Assembly (NCBI RefSeq): GCF_000224145.3
Contig: NW_004190384.2
Location: 293,900-357,899 of the forward strand
Length of the DNA: 64,000 nt
Reading direction: 5' to 3'
Origin: Ciona intestinalis
Lineage: Eukaryota > Chordata > Ascidiacea > Phlebobranchia > Cionidae
Shown: positions 1 to 12,600 of the stretch, piece by piece
Numbering within the stretch: the stretch's first letter is position 1
Layout of the letters: every line of letters starts with the position of its first letter
Program-made: the position numbers and the translations under genes
Notes under the pieces: generated by a model
Databases searched by the model: none
The model's input: the letters and a program-made list of their open reading frames with translations, nothing else
What the model was told of the DNA's origin: nothing

Positions 1-637
1 ACCAGGTTAAAAGTGTTTAGTACATGAAAGCTATTATTGCTTATTCTATAGGACGAAAGTTTTTTAAATCTATAGCTAATGTTAATGCTTTATTGTTATC
101 TTTTAAACTGGATCACAAAAAAACATGTATTCATGCACAAGAATAAAATATGGTATTTGGTTAAGTATTGCTGATACAACTGGTAGTCCTGCATGGTGCG
201 AAGCAGGTATATTTAAAATGACATTTATGGTAATACTAGGGGTGTCTTACTTAAGTTGTGTATTTTTGTCGCTAAAATTGATTGTATTACATTTTGCTTA
301 TTAAAGTGAGCTGTTTGAACACATTGGGCTAGTGAGAACTATAATATGGAGCTATCATCTAACCAATAACATTTAAAATCTTTCTAGAGTTCTAATTTAC
401 CCCAATGAGTTTAATGTCATTGTTTAGCTCAACATTATAGTTCCAACGTATTAACTTGTAGTTTACAAGACTACAGTCTACTGGTTTTAATAAACCATAA
501 AAATACCCAGGACGATTTTTGACTATTTTGTGAAAACAGTTCTTGCCCAAATAAAGCATTGTTTCTATTTTTTTTATGTTTATAGGCTTTAATCGCAGAC
601 AGTTTTTAAAATTTGCTACATTCCTATTTTGTTGCGG

Positions 638-950
638 AATGAATGAATGTAACCTTATCCTCGCGTGGCCGGAAAACGACAGTTGTTATCACACGGGTTT
701 AACACCTCGTGCCAGCTTACGAGTTACCATGTATGTTACTTTGTAGGTGATTATTTTTTGGGGATTTTTTTTATTTTATTATGTATGGCTGATAACCCAT
801 TTAGTGGCCACTGGGTTGGAGCAATTGTCGTTAAGTCTTAACTAAGTGTCTTGCCCAAGGACACATACGCCCACAATGGTAGCAGCGACGAGCCTTGAAC
901 CCATTACCTAATGGTTACAGGCAGGCGCGCTAACCACTACGCCACGGCGC
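638..950 (-). repeat. tRNA-derived SINE, nearly full length
   Basis: Read on the minus strand, it begins with a tRNA-like head containing an A-box-like TGGCGTAGTGG and a GGTTCAAGGC B-box-like motif. The shared body with the 'gtgggcgtatgtgtccttgg' block follows, then a CATT-repeat tail (seen on the plus strand as gaatgaatgaatg). The same arrangement recurs at 38590-38873 and 53692-54009. Confidence 0.8.
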
Positions 951-1019
951 AGGACGGCGTAACATTTCAATAGCTTGTTGAAGATTTATGATAAGCCAAC
1001 TAAGTGCGAGCAGTAATTA

Positions 1020-1140
1020 TTTTTTATGTGTGGCTGATAATTTGGACAACCCATTAGTGACCACTGGGTTGGAGCAATTGTGGTTAAGTGTCTTGCTCAA
1101 GGACACATACGCCCACAATGGTAGCAGCAAGCCTTGGATC
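1020..1140 (-). repeat. SINE fragment
   Basis: Contains the middle of the tRNA-derived SINE (the block around 'ccactgggttggagcaatt' through 'cacatacgcccacaatgg') without the tail or the complete tRNA-like head. Confidence 0.7.
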
Positions 1141-1717
1141 GTATTGGTTTTAATTAAGACATAAAGGTTTGAGATAATTCACATTAGATTTGGATTTAGA
1201 ATACCCAGACCTAAATTACTCAAATAATTTTTAACGAAAAATTATTAGACAACGCAATAAAATCCGCCTATGTCGTATTTCGTTTGCAGTGGCGCATAAA
1301 GTATTTGCGTGATGTAAATTTCGTTCCGGTTTAGTGGTGCATGTTGCGTTAACGCGCTGCCGCCGATGCGTATCTGTGAAATAAGTTCCACCGCCACAAA
1401 ACTGCGACGCCCAATATGACCGCGCATGCGCAGTAGAGACGATTCGAGGAAGAGAAAGCGACTTTTGTCTACATTATACAAGTCATAATATACGAACGTA
1501 TAAAATATAAACAGTCCATTTACATTTACAGTATTTGTTACTATATGCATAATCGGCGATTATAAATACACAAGACGCGTTTACGTTTAATCTTTAAATA
1601 TGCTTAACTTGCAACAAAACATTCACCCATAGGTGACGCATTATACTTAACATTTTAAAAACTTTTGTTCGGCTTTCTGTTACATTCAAATAAATATAAA
1701 ATTACAAACTCACCGAT

Positions 1718-1793
1718 TATAGCACGAAGCAAACCCCATCTCAGTGACTTGGTGTCACTATAGCACGAAGCAAACCCCATCTCAGTGACTTGG
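1718..1793. repeat. 41-bp tandem duplication
   Basis: A 35-base unit beginning tatagcacgaagc is present twice, at 1718-1752 and 1759-1793, separated by a short spacer. The copies look identical, so the duplication is probably recent. Confidence 0.85.
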
Positions 1794-2433
1794 CCGCACT
1801 TTGTTCAACGGCTTCCGTTTTATTCCATTGATTAAAATGATTTATCACCAATATATTACTTGGCAACTTTCTCATTTAATTTGTTCCTCTTTACACATTG
1901 GATTCGGCGAATTTGAAAACCGCCTTCTTGTACAATAGAAGTATCGGATGACCTTTTTACACGCTTGGATGAAGCTACTCTGTACACTCCATCGCTCAAG
2001 GGCATCGCAATGTCGTCACCTAATTTACTGTTTTTACCAGATTGCAACAGAACAACCGTTGTCTTTTATCGCTTCATTTGGTAATCGCACGCATTATTAA
2101 TCGTTTTGATTAATTCTTTGGTTGTGGGGATTTAGTTTTTATCACAATTGCCGCGCAACGATTGTTCCATTAGAACACTAGTCGTCCTGCGCAAGTGATC
2201 AGATGAGTGATTCTTGTGTTACCGGTAACAGGATAGGGCGTTTTCAGTCTGGCTTGCCACGTTGTAAAGAAAGTTGCTTTGCGCTCACTTAGTTTGCGAT
2301 TAGTTTCGACTAGGTTCACTTTACAATACCTTGAGAATTGTTGTTCATTTTGTAACTTACTGAAAAAGGATTCCAAAATAGGTCTTGATTTTAAATTATT
2401 AGATATTAAATATCTGGTCAGTAAAATTAAGCA

Positions 2434-4930
2434 ATGGGTAAAAAGAAGGAAGAAGAAAGTCTGATTGAATCGGCGCAGAAAAATCTGCGCGGTTTCATGC
2501 GGTTCCTTTATAACAAGGAAGAAAAATCAATTTTGGGCAGAAATTCTGCCAGTTGGGGTTAGAACTTGTTTTGTTTCTGTGTTGTATTATCTGATTCTTT
2601 GAAGTCCTAACTATTTCTCATGTTACATTAAACTCGATTTCGTTCAGTAAACTGAAAAGCGGCCGCGCCTTTAATTGACGCTAAGGTAGTTTTTATCCAC
2701 GGCGGTTTTTAAAGACTCTCATTTTGCATCTAATTCCCTTCTATTTTTTGTTTTGATTACCTTAATTTTTCCAATATTGGGAATTACAAATATGAATTCA
2801 TTACGTCATTACGTCATCAGCAAGTTAAAACCTCATTTTCGATCCCCAGGTCGTATCCTGATTTTCTACATGTTCTACTACGCCTTCCTTGCTGCTCTAT
2901 TCGCCATCTCAATGACCATCGTACTTGGAACACTCGATCCAGATGTACCAAGATTCCAAACCCGACTTCAAGCACCAGGTATTCACACAGTTACTTACGT
3001 GGTATAAGTTTGGATGAATGTGTACTATAGTATAAACACTAATAGACTGTAAATCCTGAATGGCACCGTTGTGGCTTTAATAGCTGTTGCCTATACAAAA
3101 TACTTCTTGTTGCAGTTTCAATAAATCAAGAATCTGTATTTTTCTTATTCATCACGAAAACAAACCATTTCTAATCCTTTTGTTTTAACCAGGTATTTCC
3201 GTTCAACCGAAATTAAACACAAAAACCGAACGAACATCTGAAATTATTTTCAAGCAATCCGATGCCGGGTCCTACCAGAAATACGTGGACACTTTGACCG
3301 ATTTTTTGGCACGTAAGTAACATTTAATTCCTAAAACATGACGTTTAGAAAGCAATAAAATTGTTTACTTTTAATTTTTTGACCAGTTAATATTTGTGTG
3401 TGTTATTTCATGACAAATTAAAACATAATTTATAATCGTATTGCTTATAGTGGTTTAAGTTTAAAACTTCCAGTTTCCAACCCTGTATTCATCGCAGCTT
3501 ACAGCAAAGCGAAACAAGTCGATCTTACCGACTGCCCTCTCAACGGCTCGGTGAAAATGAACCAAGCCTATTCCAAGGACTCCCCGCCTCCTGTCTGTAA
3601 GTTTGACATCGACAACCTTGGTCCTTGCAAACAACCTCCATACGGCTACGATAAAGGACAACCCTGTATCCTGGTGAAAGTGAACAGAGTAAGAACAACT
3701 TATTCAATGGATCAAGATCAAGTTAACTCGTTTGTCTTCACGTGGCTGGCTACGACAGTTGTTATAAAAACGAGTGTTCTGTTCCATGCACCTCGTAATG
3801 TGCTATCGTTTAACTTTTTAAATAGAAATTAAAACTTATGGTTGCAGCGTTTCTTGTGTAACTTAAAACTTCGATTTTTAGATCATCAATTGGTTCCCTG
3901 TCGGTTACACTGACATCTCGAAGGCTGTTGGTAACGCTGATTCCAACGCACCGCCATTGAAGGACGTCCTCATGGCAAGGAACCGACCTTACAACCCGAA
4001 ACGATTGTACATCTCATGTTATGACGCGGTAGGTTGAGCTTCAAAACAAGATATTTTATATACTACTGTAGGGTAATATAATGTTAGTTAGAACATAAAT
4101 CCTTTATTTTCTAATCGTATTTTTCACCATTAACAACGATTCGTGAGGATACGGTCACACGTAATTATCCGTTGTTTACTACCAAATGGGATGACAAAAG
4201 AGATTGAAACCGTGTTCCATCTTACTAATAAAATTAACAAACATAAAAATATCATACGCTTGCTAAACTGCTATTTATTGTGTCAAAAACTGAGTTTCAT
4301 GTTATTTCAGACAAGTGGAAACCAAACCAATCTAAACACTGCAGCTGGTGTGAGTGCAAACACCGTCTACTACCCAGAAGACAACGGCATGCCATTCACA
4401 TATTATCCATATTATGGTCTTAATCTGCAACCTGAATATCGTTCACCGTTGGTTGCTGTGCAGTTTATGAACGTCAAGGTAACTGCTTTGTTACAATATT
4501 AAAATACAAAGGTTCAATTGTTACGTAATACGCAAACAAATATCAAATCTAACGTACTTTGTATTACGAGGAATATTTTGCCCAAAATGACATCAACTTC
4601 TTATTATCTTTATTTAAATAAGAGAATACTCTTTTACGCGATTTATTTGACTTGACGGCAAGGAATTTTGCAATTACATGCCCATGTAAAACTAAAACAC
4701 GGACGTTTCTTGTTTCACAAACTTTTAACAGACATAAGTCTATGGTACGTTTTAAATCAAGCTGTTAAGAATCTGTCATAACCTTTCGTTCATATTTGTG
4801 TAAATCAATCATATATTTGCAGAGGAACGTTGAGGTTCGAGTCCGTTGTAAGGCGTATGCTTTGAACATTGTGGACAGCAAACGTATGAGTACAGGATAT
4901 TTCACCTTTACACTGCAAGTCAATGAATAA
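2434..4930 (+). CDS. ATP1B: Sodium/potassium-transporting ATPase subunit beta
   Basis: This is the beta subunit of the P-type Na+/K+ pump, a type II plasma-membrane glycoprotein needed for folding and delivery of the catalytic alpha subunit. Exons: 2434-2557, 2850-2978, 3193-3312, 3474-3688, 3882-4028, 4311-4478, 4823-4930. Together they give 336 residues with phases agreeing at every GT-AG junction. Visible parts are a Lys/Glu-rich cytoplasmic start (MGKKKEEES), a single membrane segment at about residues 44-70, and an ectodomain with six cysteines (DCPL, PVCKF, GPCKQ, QPCIL, ISCYD, VRCKA), as expected for three disulfides. Family hallmark motifs are YYPYYG near residue 276 and PLVAVQF. The start was chosen because exon 1 opens with the typical charged tail and runs straight into the membrane exon. 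An AATAAA overlaps the stop codon region. The paralogue number (beta-1, -2 or -3) cannot be assigned. Identification is very secure. Confidence 0.96.
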
Positions 4931-5003
4931 AATGAAAACACAAGGAATATTTCGCTGATTAATTGGCGATCACACGTTTTCTTCATAAAACATAATTGTT
5001 GTT

Positions 5004-5197
5004 ATATAGTAGGGTGGGGGAAGATGGGAAACCTTTGTATTCTATTTTCTCGTCCCATATGAAAGTAACCGAAGAACAGTCAAAAAATTATAAAAACGTA
5101 TCGACTCCCATAGACCGTTGTTGGTTGTTTAAAACGAGATCAGGATATTTGGAAATTCTGTGCCAAAGGTGTCCCATCTTTCCCACCCTACTATATA
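5004..5197. mobile_element. MITE, full length with both terminal inverted repeats
   Basis: The left end reads tatatagtagggtgggggaa and the right end tttcccaccctactatata, inverted copies of each other. The interior carries the family's conserved blocks (cgtatcgactcccatagacc, aaaacgagatcaggatattt). No transposase frame is present, so it is a non-autonomous element. Flanking TA-rich sequence is consistent with TA target duplication. Confidence 0.85.
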
Positions 5198-5730
5198 TTT
5201 GGTAACTTTTAAAAACATGAGTAATTTTAAGTGACTGTCGAAGCTGTTTGCCATTGTAGGAAATTACACTTTACTGCAATTGTAATAAATTCACTTACAA
5301 CGAACCGTTGGATATTTGTTAATAGTTAGCAAGTTACTTGGTATGTTGTCAATTATTAATTCCAACTCGTAACGTTGAACATACACCGGGTAACTATGGT
5401 TACAATCTGGATTATTAGTTCACATGATGTTTTAATGATGTCTTTAAATCGGTGTATCGCTTGAAAGATTAGATTAATTAAAACGACAGATATATTTGCA
5501 ACAAAGCGACCTAAATCTTGAGCTTCTCTCGTAATAAAAACTTGTTTTAGTTATTTTCACCACGAACATACGTAGACGTTTGTAAGAATTCACACAGGAT
5601 AAATAAGTTTCCTTGATGAGAAAGGTTCTAGTTTGGCTTCAATCCACAAATTATTCATTTCGTGCGCACCCAAAGGACGCATTAGACAAGCGCGCTATTT
5701 TTGTAACCTAACTCAGATTATAAATTAGAA

Positions 5731-5899
5731 CAGTAGGGTAAGATGGCATACTGTTAGGTCATAACATCCATATTTCTTGATCGCGTTTTAAACAATTAAC
5801 AACGCTGAGGCGATTAAATATTTTTTGAAATGTCTCTGTTTACTACTAAATGGGACGAGAAAAGAGAATGCAAACATGGACCATGTTACCCCACCCTAC
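5731..5899. mobile_element. MITE copy
   Basis: Begins with agtagggtaagatggcatac and ends with ttaccccaccctaca, bracketing the same family interior (atttcttgatcgcgttttaa). Confidence 0.75.
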
Positions 5900-6735
5900 A
5901 CTTTTTACCCCACACGACTGTATTTCTTTGAACACGAAAATGATCCAATTGATTGACAAGCGAAGAGATTTGTCGGTTAAATAGATTAAATACCACTTGG
6001 CCCATATTCTGATTCCACTCGCGAATGTTAAAATTAGGCTAAAACATTACCAGTGTAAGCTACCAAGTAAAAGAACGTTGTCAAATGTTCAAAACACTAC
6101 TAGGAAATATGGTATTTAGTTGTTAACCCATCTTATCCCACAGTACTATATTAATCTGATAACATTTTACAGTGTATTTATAACTAATGTACAAAAGGTA
6201 TAAATGAAGTTTAATATACAGAAGTTTCCGCATGACCCCAATACGTTCTAGTTAATGTTTAACGTTTCACCTTCGACTGATACTGAACAAATATAATCCC
6301 AATGTGTTGCGCAACTTTCATACGAAGGGGGTATACATATGTATGTTTACATATGACCTGTATACATAGGACCACAACAGCAACATTTATTTTATTAGGG
6401 AAAAGTTTTACACATTTAAATACCATAAGCAAAAGTAGAAACCAGCTAAATATCGAAAGTGTTCAAGTCGGTTCAATTATTGCCGACACTGATTGAAACC
6501 AAAACGTTCTTGTTTAACTATGTCGACACAGTGGCTGTCTTATTTTATTACGTGGAAAGCTCTTAAATGTACTTGAACAACCTACATTGTATGCCGCAAA
6601 GAAGCACCACGCTACCATGGTTTATATTAGCTTTTTATATTAAACCAATGAAGCAATTAGATTGACCTGAGCGATCAAAGTTGGTGGCCTCACTAGATGT
6701 CGCTCAGGAGTTGTTCTGCTTCGATTTGTTAAGGT

Positions 6736-6833
6736 GTCGTGATATATTCGTTCCGATCGATATATTTGTACCGGGTGCTATTGCGCATGCGCCAAGTCGC
6801 TAATAAGACCATCCGGTCCAAATATATCACGAC
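6736..6833. repeat. Short inverted-repeat element
   Basis: gtcgtgatatat at the left end is matched by atatatcacgac at the right end, with about 75 bases between. It may be a tiny MITE of a second family or a hairpin. It contains a 'tgcgcatgcgcc' palindromic core. Confidence 0.5.
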
Positions 6834-7459
6834 CCTTCGTTGAAAACGTTTCAGACAACGACGTTCACGCGTTAAAACGTTAGTTTTTGATTTAAAGTCA
6901 GCAGAACTGAGTTGATTATATATGTTATTTGTAGCCTACAATAATCAAGTACTACCAACAAACTTATTTTAGATTATTATAAACTAACACATTTCTCAAA
7001 CAGGATGGCTTACATGCCACACTTTTCTCATTCATTGTACAATTAAAATAAAAAATATGCTGTGTATATAAAAAAACGGAACATTTGCTTCAGTATAAAA
7101 ATATATCAGTCCAAACAAATACATCACAGCAACGACATACGAGTCCCCTGACGCAGTACGTCGACGTTACCCTAAGTCTCGTAGGGTTTAATTCTAATTG
7201 TCCTTTTGGTATATTTAGCCTCGATTATAAGGAAGACACGACCAGTGGTACCTCTGTGTTGAAAATGACTCGAAGGTATTTGAGTATATCTTTATTGTTG
7301 GTTCGTATTTGTCACAGCGCGGATCATTTATTGATTATTTTCGCCCTTTTGGATAATTTTTCATCAAGCAGTTGTACTGTGTGTATATTTCAGCCCCACA
7401 ATAACAGACTAGGCGCATATTTACCACTACCATGTACCAGCTGGTACGGTGGCCAATAG

Positions 7460-7570
7460 GTGGGGTAAGATGGCACAACGATACTTATTGTGCCGTTTGG
7501 TTGCTTAAAGCTAAGATATTTTCGCTTGGCTTATATATAGTAAATAGAGTGGGGCAAGATGGGATACTTT
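7460..7570. mobile_element. Two MITE end fragments
   Basis: ggtggggtaagatggcac (near 7460) and agtggggcaagatgggatac (near 7548) are left ends of the inverted-repeat family without visible right ends, so these are truncated copies. Confidence 0.55.
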
Positions 7571-7860
7571 GTAAGACAAGACTATTTTAATTTTCTAAAT
7601 CCGGCCCCCAGCGTTTTGTAGAAAACACCGCACGCCAACCCTTTTATATGAACCTGTGGATTTCTGCCTTTTCTATTTAACGCGTCTTAAATAAATGAAA
7701 TTTTGCTACTAATTTTGGTAGAAAACTTAAAGAGACAGTGTGAAGTTATAGACTTGTTGGGGCTTCTAAATTAGCGGTTCTTAACCTTTTTGTATGCTTT
7801 ACCGTTTAACAAAAATGAATATCGGATTTTTCCTATCTTTATGTACTGTTCTAACTTTTA

Positions 7861-8045
7861 GTGCTGTGGGGTAAGATGGGATGCTGTTAACACCTAATTC
7901 CCATATTTCCTGATCGTGTTTTAACAGTTGACAACGCTCTTTTAGGGTTGACTGAGGATATGGTTGTATATTTCTGTAAATATTCTCTGTCTTTACCAAA
8001 TGGTCAAAAACCTAATGAAAATATGTCTCATCTTATCCCAGATTA
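7861..8045. mobile_element. MITE copy
   Basis: Left end tgtggggtaagatgggatgc, right end ctcatcttatcccagatta, with the typical interior including cctgatcgtgttttaacag. Confidence 0.7.
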
Positions 8046-9611
8046 TACTTACTAATTTTGACCAATAGGTGGTCTCTATTTATAAAAACAGTTTACGATT
8101 CCAATAGATTTCGGTCCCATTAGATGAATCGTAACGTCGAGTTGCAACACGCTGTAAACCATTGTATAGCAGGGCGTTAAGTATGTGTCTGATCTATGCA
8201 CACAAAACAATAAATGAGGTTGTGTTTTAGCAATAAGCATTATTTAAAATTGATTGTGCAATGATTTTTCGACATAAAATATTAAAATTACTGTTGTGGA
8301 AAATGATTGCAAGGGCCAAGATGTTCCCAAAAATGTATGTTCAGTAGTAATGTTTGGTACACTATTTACTAAAGCTACCTTGGTGACTTTATTCAATAAA
8401 AGAATAATGATATGGATTACATCGCTTAGATTGTTAAAATAACCGTGAAAATGCCAGTTTCCCGTGAAAAACGTTTAGCACAGAGTTTAAAAGTTCGATC
8501 TCCTGAAAAAGGTTGGTTTACAAATTTCATTTGTTTTAAATATGTCAGTGATGAATCTTATTTATACACGTCATGTAATTACTTAACCGAGACCCTTACT
8601 TCAATACCCGCATACCTTAAACCTTAACTTAATTTACTACACTAGTACTATAAAGTTTTATAAGCCCATTGTTTCTTTTTCATTACTTTCCATGAACCAC
8701 AAAGGTTTTTTTGTTAGAACTTCAATCAACTCGACGACTTTTCACTCCTGCTGTTTTCATAACCCCTCATAAATAATACACATTTTTTTCCGGGTAATAC
8801 TTGTAATATGTTTATTTTTTAAATTTGGGAAGGCGTAAAACTCTTGGTAAGCAAGCTGGCCTACTTCCACATGCCACATCTAACTCATCTCATTCTTTTA
8901 AATTTACTTGTCTTGGTTGTTTGTTTCTTTAGTTGACAAAATTATATTACGAATTTTATCACAAACTGGCCCCAAAGTTTTGAGGGTATTAGCAGTGTGT
9001 ATTGTTCATATAAGTGTAACGATAACATATTATATAAACAAAATTGATTACAGAATTCTGCTTGTTCTAACTATTGTCTTTAGACCAAAAATACGCAGGC
9101 GCGCTGATTTTCTAAATATCTGGGGTGTGCAGAGTGCACCTTCGCGTTAAATATGTCATCGTATATTTGTATATGCGCGGTGTATGCATATTTTTTCGGT
9201 GGGAATTCGCAGCACAAACTCTGCTTACAGTTGCGTGTAAAATGAATGTAATTTTCCTCACATGGTAACAGGCAGTAATAGACAACCTAAATATGTTCAA
9301 GAAGTAGAACTGCTGTATATTTACGATGTTTTCATAGCCAAGCAGCATGTTTGTTACGTAATAGTGGGGATTCACATGTGAATTCATTGCATCATAATAG
9401 TGATTGTTCGACCTGGCAACTGATTACGACATAATAGCAATTTACATGTTGATTATTTGCTTCATAATAGTGATTGTTCCCTTGATTATTTAGCCTGCAG
9501 CTGCTTAAAAACAGGTTGGATATTTGTCTTTACGTATGTGATAAAGTTTTGCAATAAATACTTCGTACGCGCCTGAGCGCAAAGTATTACTCTTCTGCTT
9601 TAGTGATTAAA

Positions 9612-12600
9612 ATGAGACGCGTTCTAAGAAAATGGTTAAGAAAATGGGTATGCCGCATACCCAGGATTGGCATCCATGACCATCTATGCTGTATAGCATT
9701 TGTGATATTTGTATTGCATGAAGCAATGTGAGTGTTTACCTTGAAATTTTGTTGTAAGTTAACCCTAGTATGTTAACAGCAGTTTGCTGCCACTACACAA
9801 ACTTACCAACACTGTATTGAGATTGTTTGTCAATATAAGATATGAAGAGTAATTAATACATATTCTCATTGTTCAGCACATAAACTGTTTAGTATTAATA
9901 ATTCAATCAAAGTGTAACCGTGCTCCCTTTGCATTGTTTGAATTTATTTCTCAACCTTTGATTGCAAATCCTTTGTTTAATGGACATAAAAATATTATAT
10001 TGTTGAGATTGAAATGGTTAATAGCCTACTATTAACAAATCTATTCTCGGTTCTCGGGTTAACGTCATCAATTTTCCATGATTCAGCATACGTAAACATG
10101 TAGCCGTATTGAGTTAACAGGTAAATGTATACACTAATACTAATGTAATTGCCTACCAGTAGCAGGTTGCAGTTTATATTCAGTTCCTGTTTATCTGAGG
10201 CAGTTTGTGCTTTATATTTAGGTCCTGTATTCTATTACTTGGAACTGATTATACTTTAGTTTAACCTCGTCTTTTTTCTTGGTATATTTATTTTCACTCT
10301 ACCATTCTATACAACAGCTCTGTTGTTTGCTAACAGTTTGTTTCACAGTCAAAATATGTCTAAATTAAAAAGGTTGTACAATAGTTTTATGTGGTCTAAA
10401 GTGAATTATGATATAAGAAAGGTTTCGTCATTGTCGTCAGTTTATTATGATGATGAAATAAATAGTAACACTCGCCAGTATTTCGAAGGTACAGTGTGTT
10501 GTCTATCTTACTTGTTAATACAAAAACATAATGTACCTGTCCAGCACATGTATCTGACATTGTTTGGTTGTTGATATTTAGGTGCCTTATAAATACGTAC
10601 AAACGTCACCATTAACACCATTTAACCAACCATTATATGCTTCGGTTTTCATGAAGTTGATTGTTTCAATCAAGTTGTTCAATAAGTTTACTTTTTTATT
10701 TTGAACCATTATTTCTTGGTTGCAATAACATAAGTTAGTTTGCAACAGGTTAAATATTATAATATCTCGATATTAGGATCGATAAAATGGAAAACTCTTA
10801 GTAAAACAGCCTCTGGTTATTTCAGATAAAAGTAGGCGTTTGTGTTGTTGAATAAATGTTTAACATATTTATCCCGTCACCATCTGCTTGGTTAAACTGC
10901 CACATGTGACTTAGTGACTATGTGGGTGATTTCACTTTTATGTACGCTTGATGCAGCTCTGATTAAAAATCCACATTAGTAACCACTGGGTTGGAGTAAT
11001 TCTTGTTTGGTGTCTTGCCCAAGGACACATACGCTCACAAGCCACAAAGATCTTAAATACTTTGGTTTAAAAATTCAAACCATCTTTATCTGAAACTTCT
11101 TTTCAACTTTAATTTTCATTATACAGGAACTGAAAAGTTCAAACGAACGGTGAGTGCATCAAATATCCTCACTCGTTCAAACAGCAACGATGGACAGAAG
11201 TTCAACTTAATAACAGAAGGAAGTTTGCGATGTAACTTCTACTTTGATCTTCCCACTTCCAATATCATGGAAAAGATTATTCACCAAACTAAAACATCGC
11301 ATTCATGGGAAACACATACAATATGTCTGGATGAAAATGAGATTAAAACTCAAGTTGTAAGTTTGATTTATTGGTGTATGATGAATGTAACTTGCTTAAT
11401 TTTGCGTAGTGGGCAATGACAGTTGTTATAACACGGGTGTTCTGTTAATCTGTTTTGTTAGGGTTTTAATTAAAAAAATAGGGGTCGATTTCAATTTACA
11501 ACTTTTGTTTTTTTTCAAAAAGGGAGGGTTTCACCCCTCAAACCCACTGGCTGGTTACTGTTAGTCTGTTGACATGTTTCTATATTTTGTTTGTTTTGTT
11601 TCTACTTTAAAACATAATTTGATTATCAACCTGTCTATTTGTGCCTGAGTGAAGAATAATTCATGTTATGTTCACCAAACACACTTGAATTGAAAATCTT
11701 AATCTGCTTTTTTTCAAAGGTTTCAAATGGTTGGTTTAAAACACCAATCCCATATTCGAAAATCAAGAGAGTAATCGCTCACAACAAAGCTCTTAACTGT
11801 GTTAAATTAGAAACTGATAAAGGAAATTATTTGTTACAGGTTTGTTCTTTAGTTTATTTAAAAAAAATGATTTTTTTAAGTTTAGCAATAAAATATATAT
11901 TGGGTATTTGCAGAACAAAAATTGTTGTGCGTGTTGTTGTGCGTGTTTTGTTTTAAATTGTATTTAAATAAGAGACTGATGATACCATTGAGGCGGAGTA
12001 TGTCTCATTTATTCGCCTTTGCAATTATTTGAACTTGACATGTGTCTGTTACTGTTACGTTTTCTAGCACCAAATCCTGATTTAGGTTTTGGTATTTTTT
12101 ACATTTTTAACATGATTATTTCTTAGGATGCATAGTATTGTAATAACGTTTTTACGAGCCATGTAATTATTCAGGCATCGAACAGCCATCAAAGGGATCA
12201 ATGGTTTCATTCTTTGCAATGGAAGGTAATCAAATACACAATAAATATTATTTAATAACCGACCTCGTTTTACACCTTGATTGACGTACAAATGATTAAA
12301 CCTCCTTGAAGAAAGAATGAAATATCGCAACGGCACTTTTTAATTAAATACATTTTAATTTCCCCTTGCCAAAAAAAAATATATATATTTTATTTTTTTA
12401 TTTATACATATAAATTAAATATAAATAATTACTTCTAGTTTTTCTTTTATTGTGGGGTTGTGACCTTTGAAATCCCCTGGTTGTGCTACTGACCAAATGT
12501 ATTTAAACCCAGGTTACATTAGAGCAATACAGAGGAATTCTTTTAAACGCAACATCGGCCACATTAGTTCAAGATCTGAAGGTATGGGTAAAATAAAATA

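Larger units (their letters stand above)
1..2433. other. Gene-poor upstream spacer
   Basis: No multi-exon gene could be assembled here. The stretch holds one nearly full SINE, a partial SINE and a short tandem duplication (listed separately). A minus-strand open frame at 1856-2047 (about 63 codons, rich in Lys and Arg) reads as if it might be a terminal exon, but no partner exon or convincing acceptor was found, so it is not called as a gene. The promoter of the plus-strand gene starting at 2434 must lie at the right end; no clear TATA box was seen. Confidence 0.6.
4931..9611. other. Intergenic stretch with repeats, no gene recognised
   Basis: About 4.7 kb between the ATPase beta gene and the CMIP-like gene. 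It holds several copies or fragments of the inverted-repeat element (5004-5197, 5731-5899, 7460-7570, 7861-8045) and a small palindromic element at 6736-6833. Open frames, for example 7085-7459, lack homology features, splice context or composition typical of the neighbouring exons. The right end presumably includes the CMIP-like promoter. Confidence 0.6.

Noticed and set aside
1856-2047. Basic minus-strand frame of 63 codons
   Set aside because: Composition looks mildly coding, but no acceptor or partner exon and no recognised relatives were found.
7085-7459. 124-codon plus-strand frame
   Set aside because: No domain, low-complexity hydrophobic content, and it ends inside a repeat-rich stretch without splice context.
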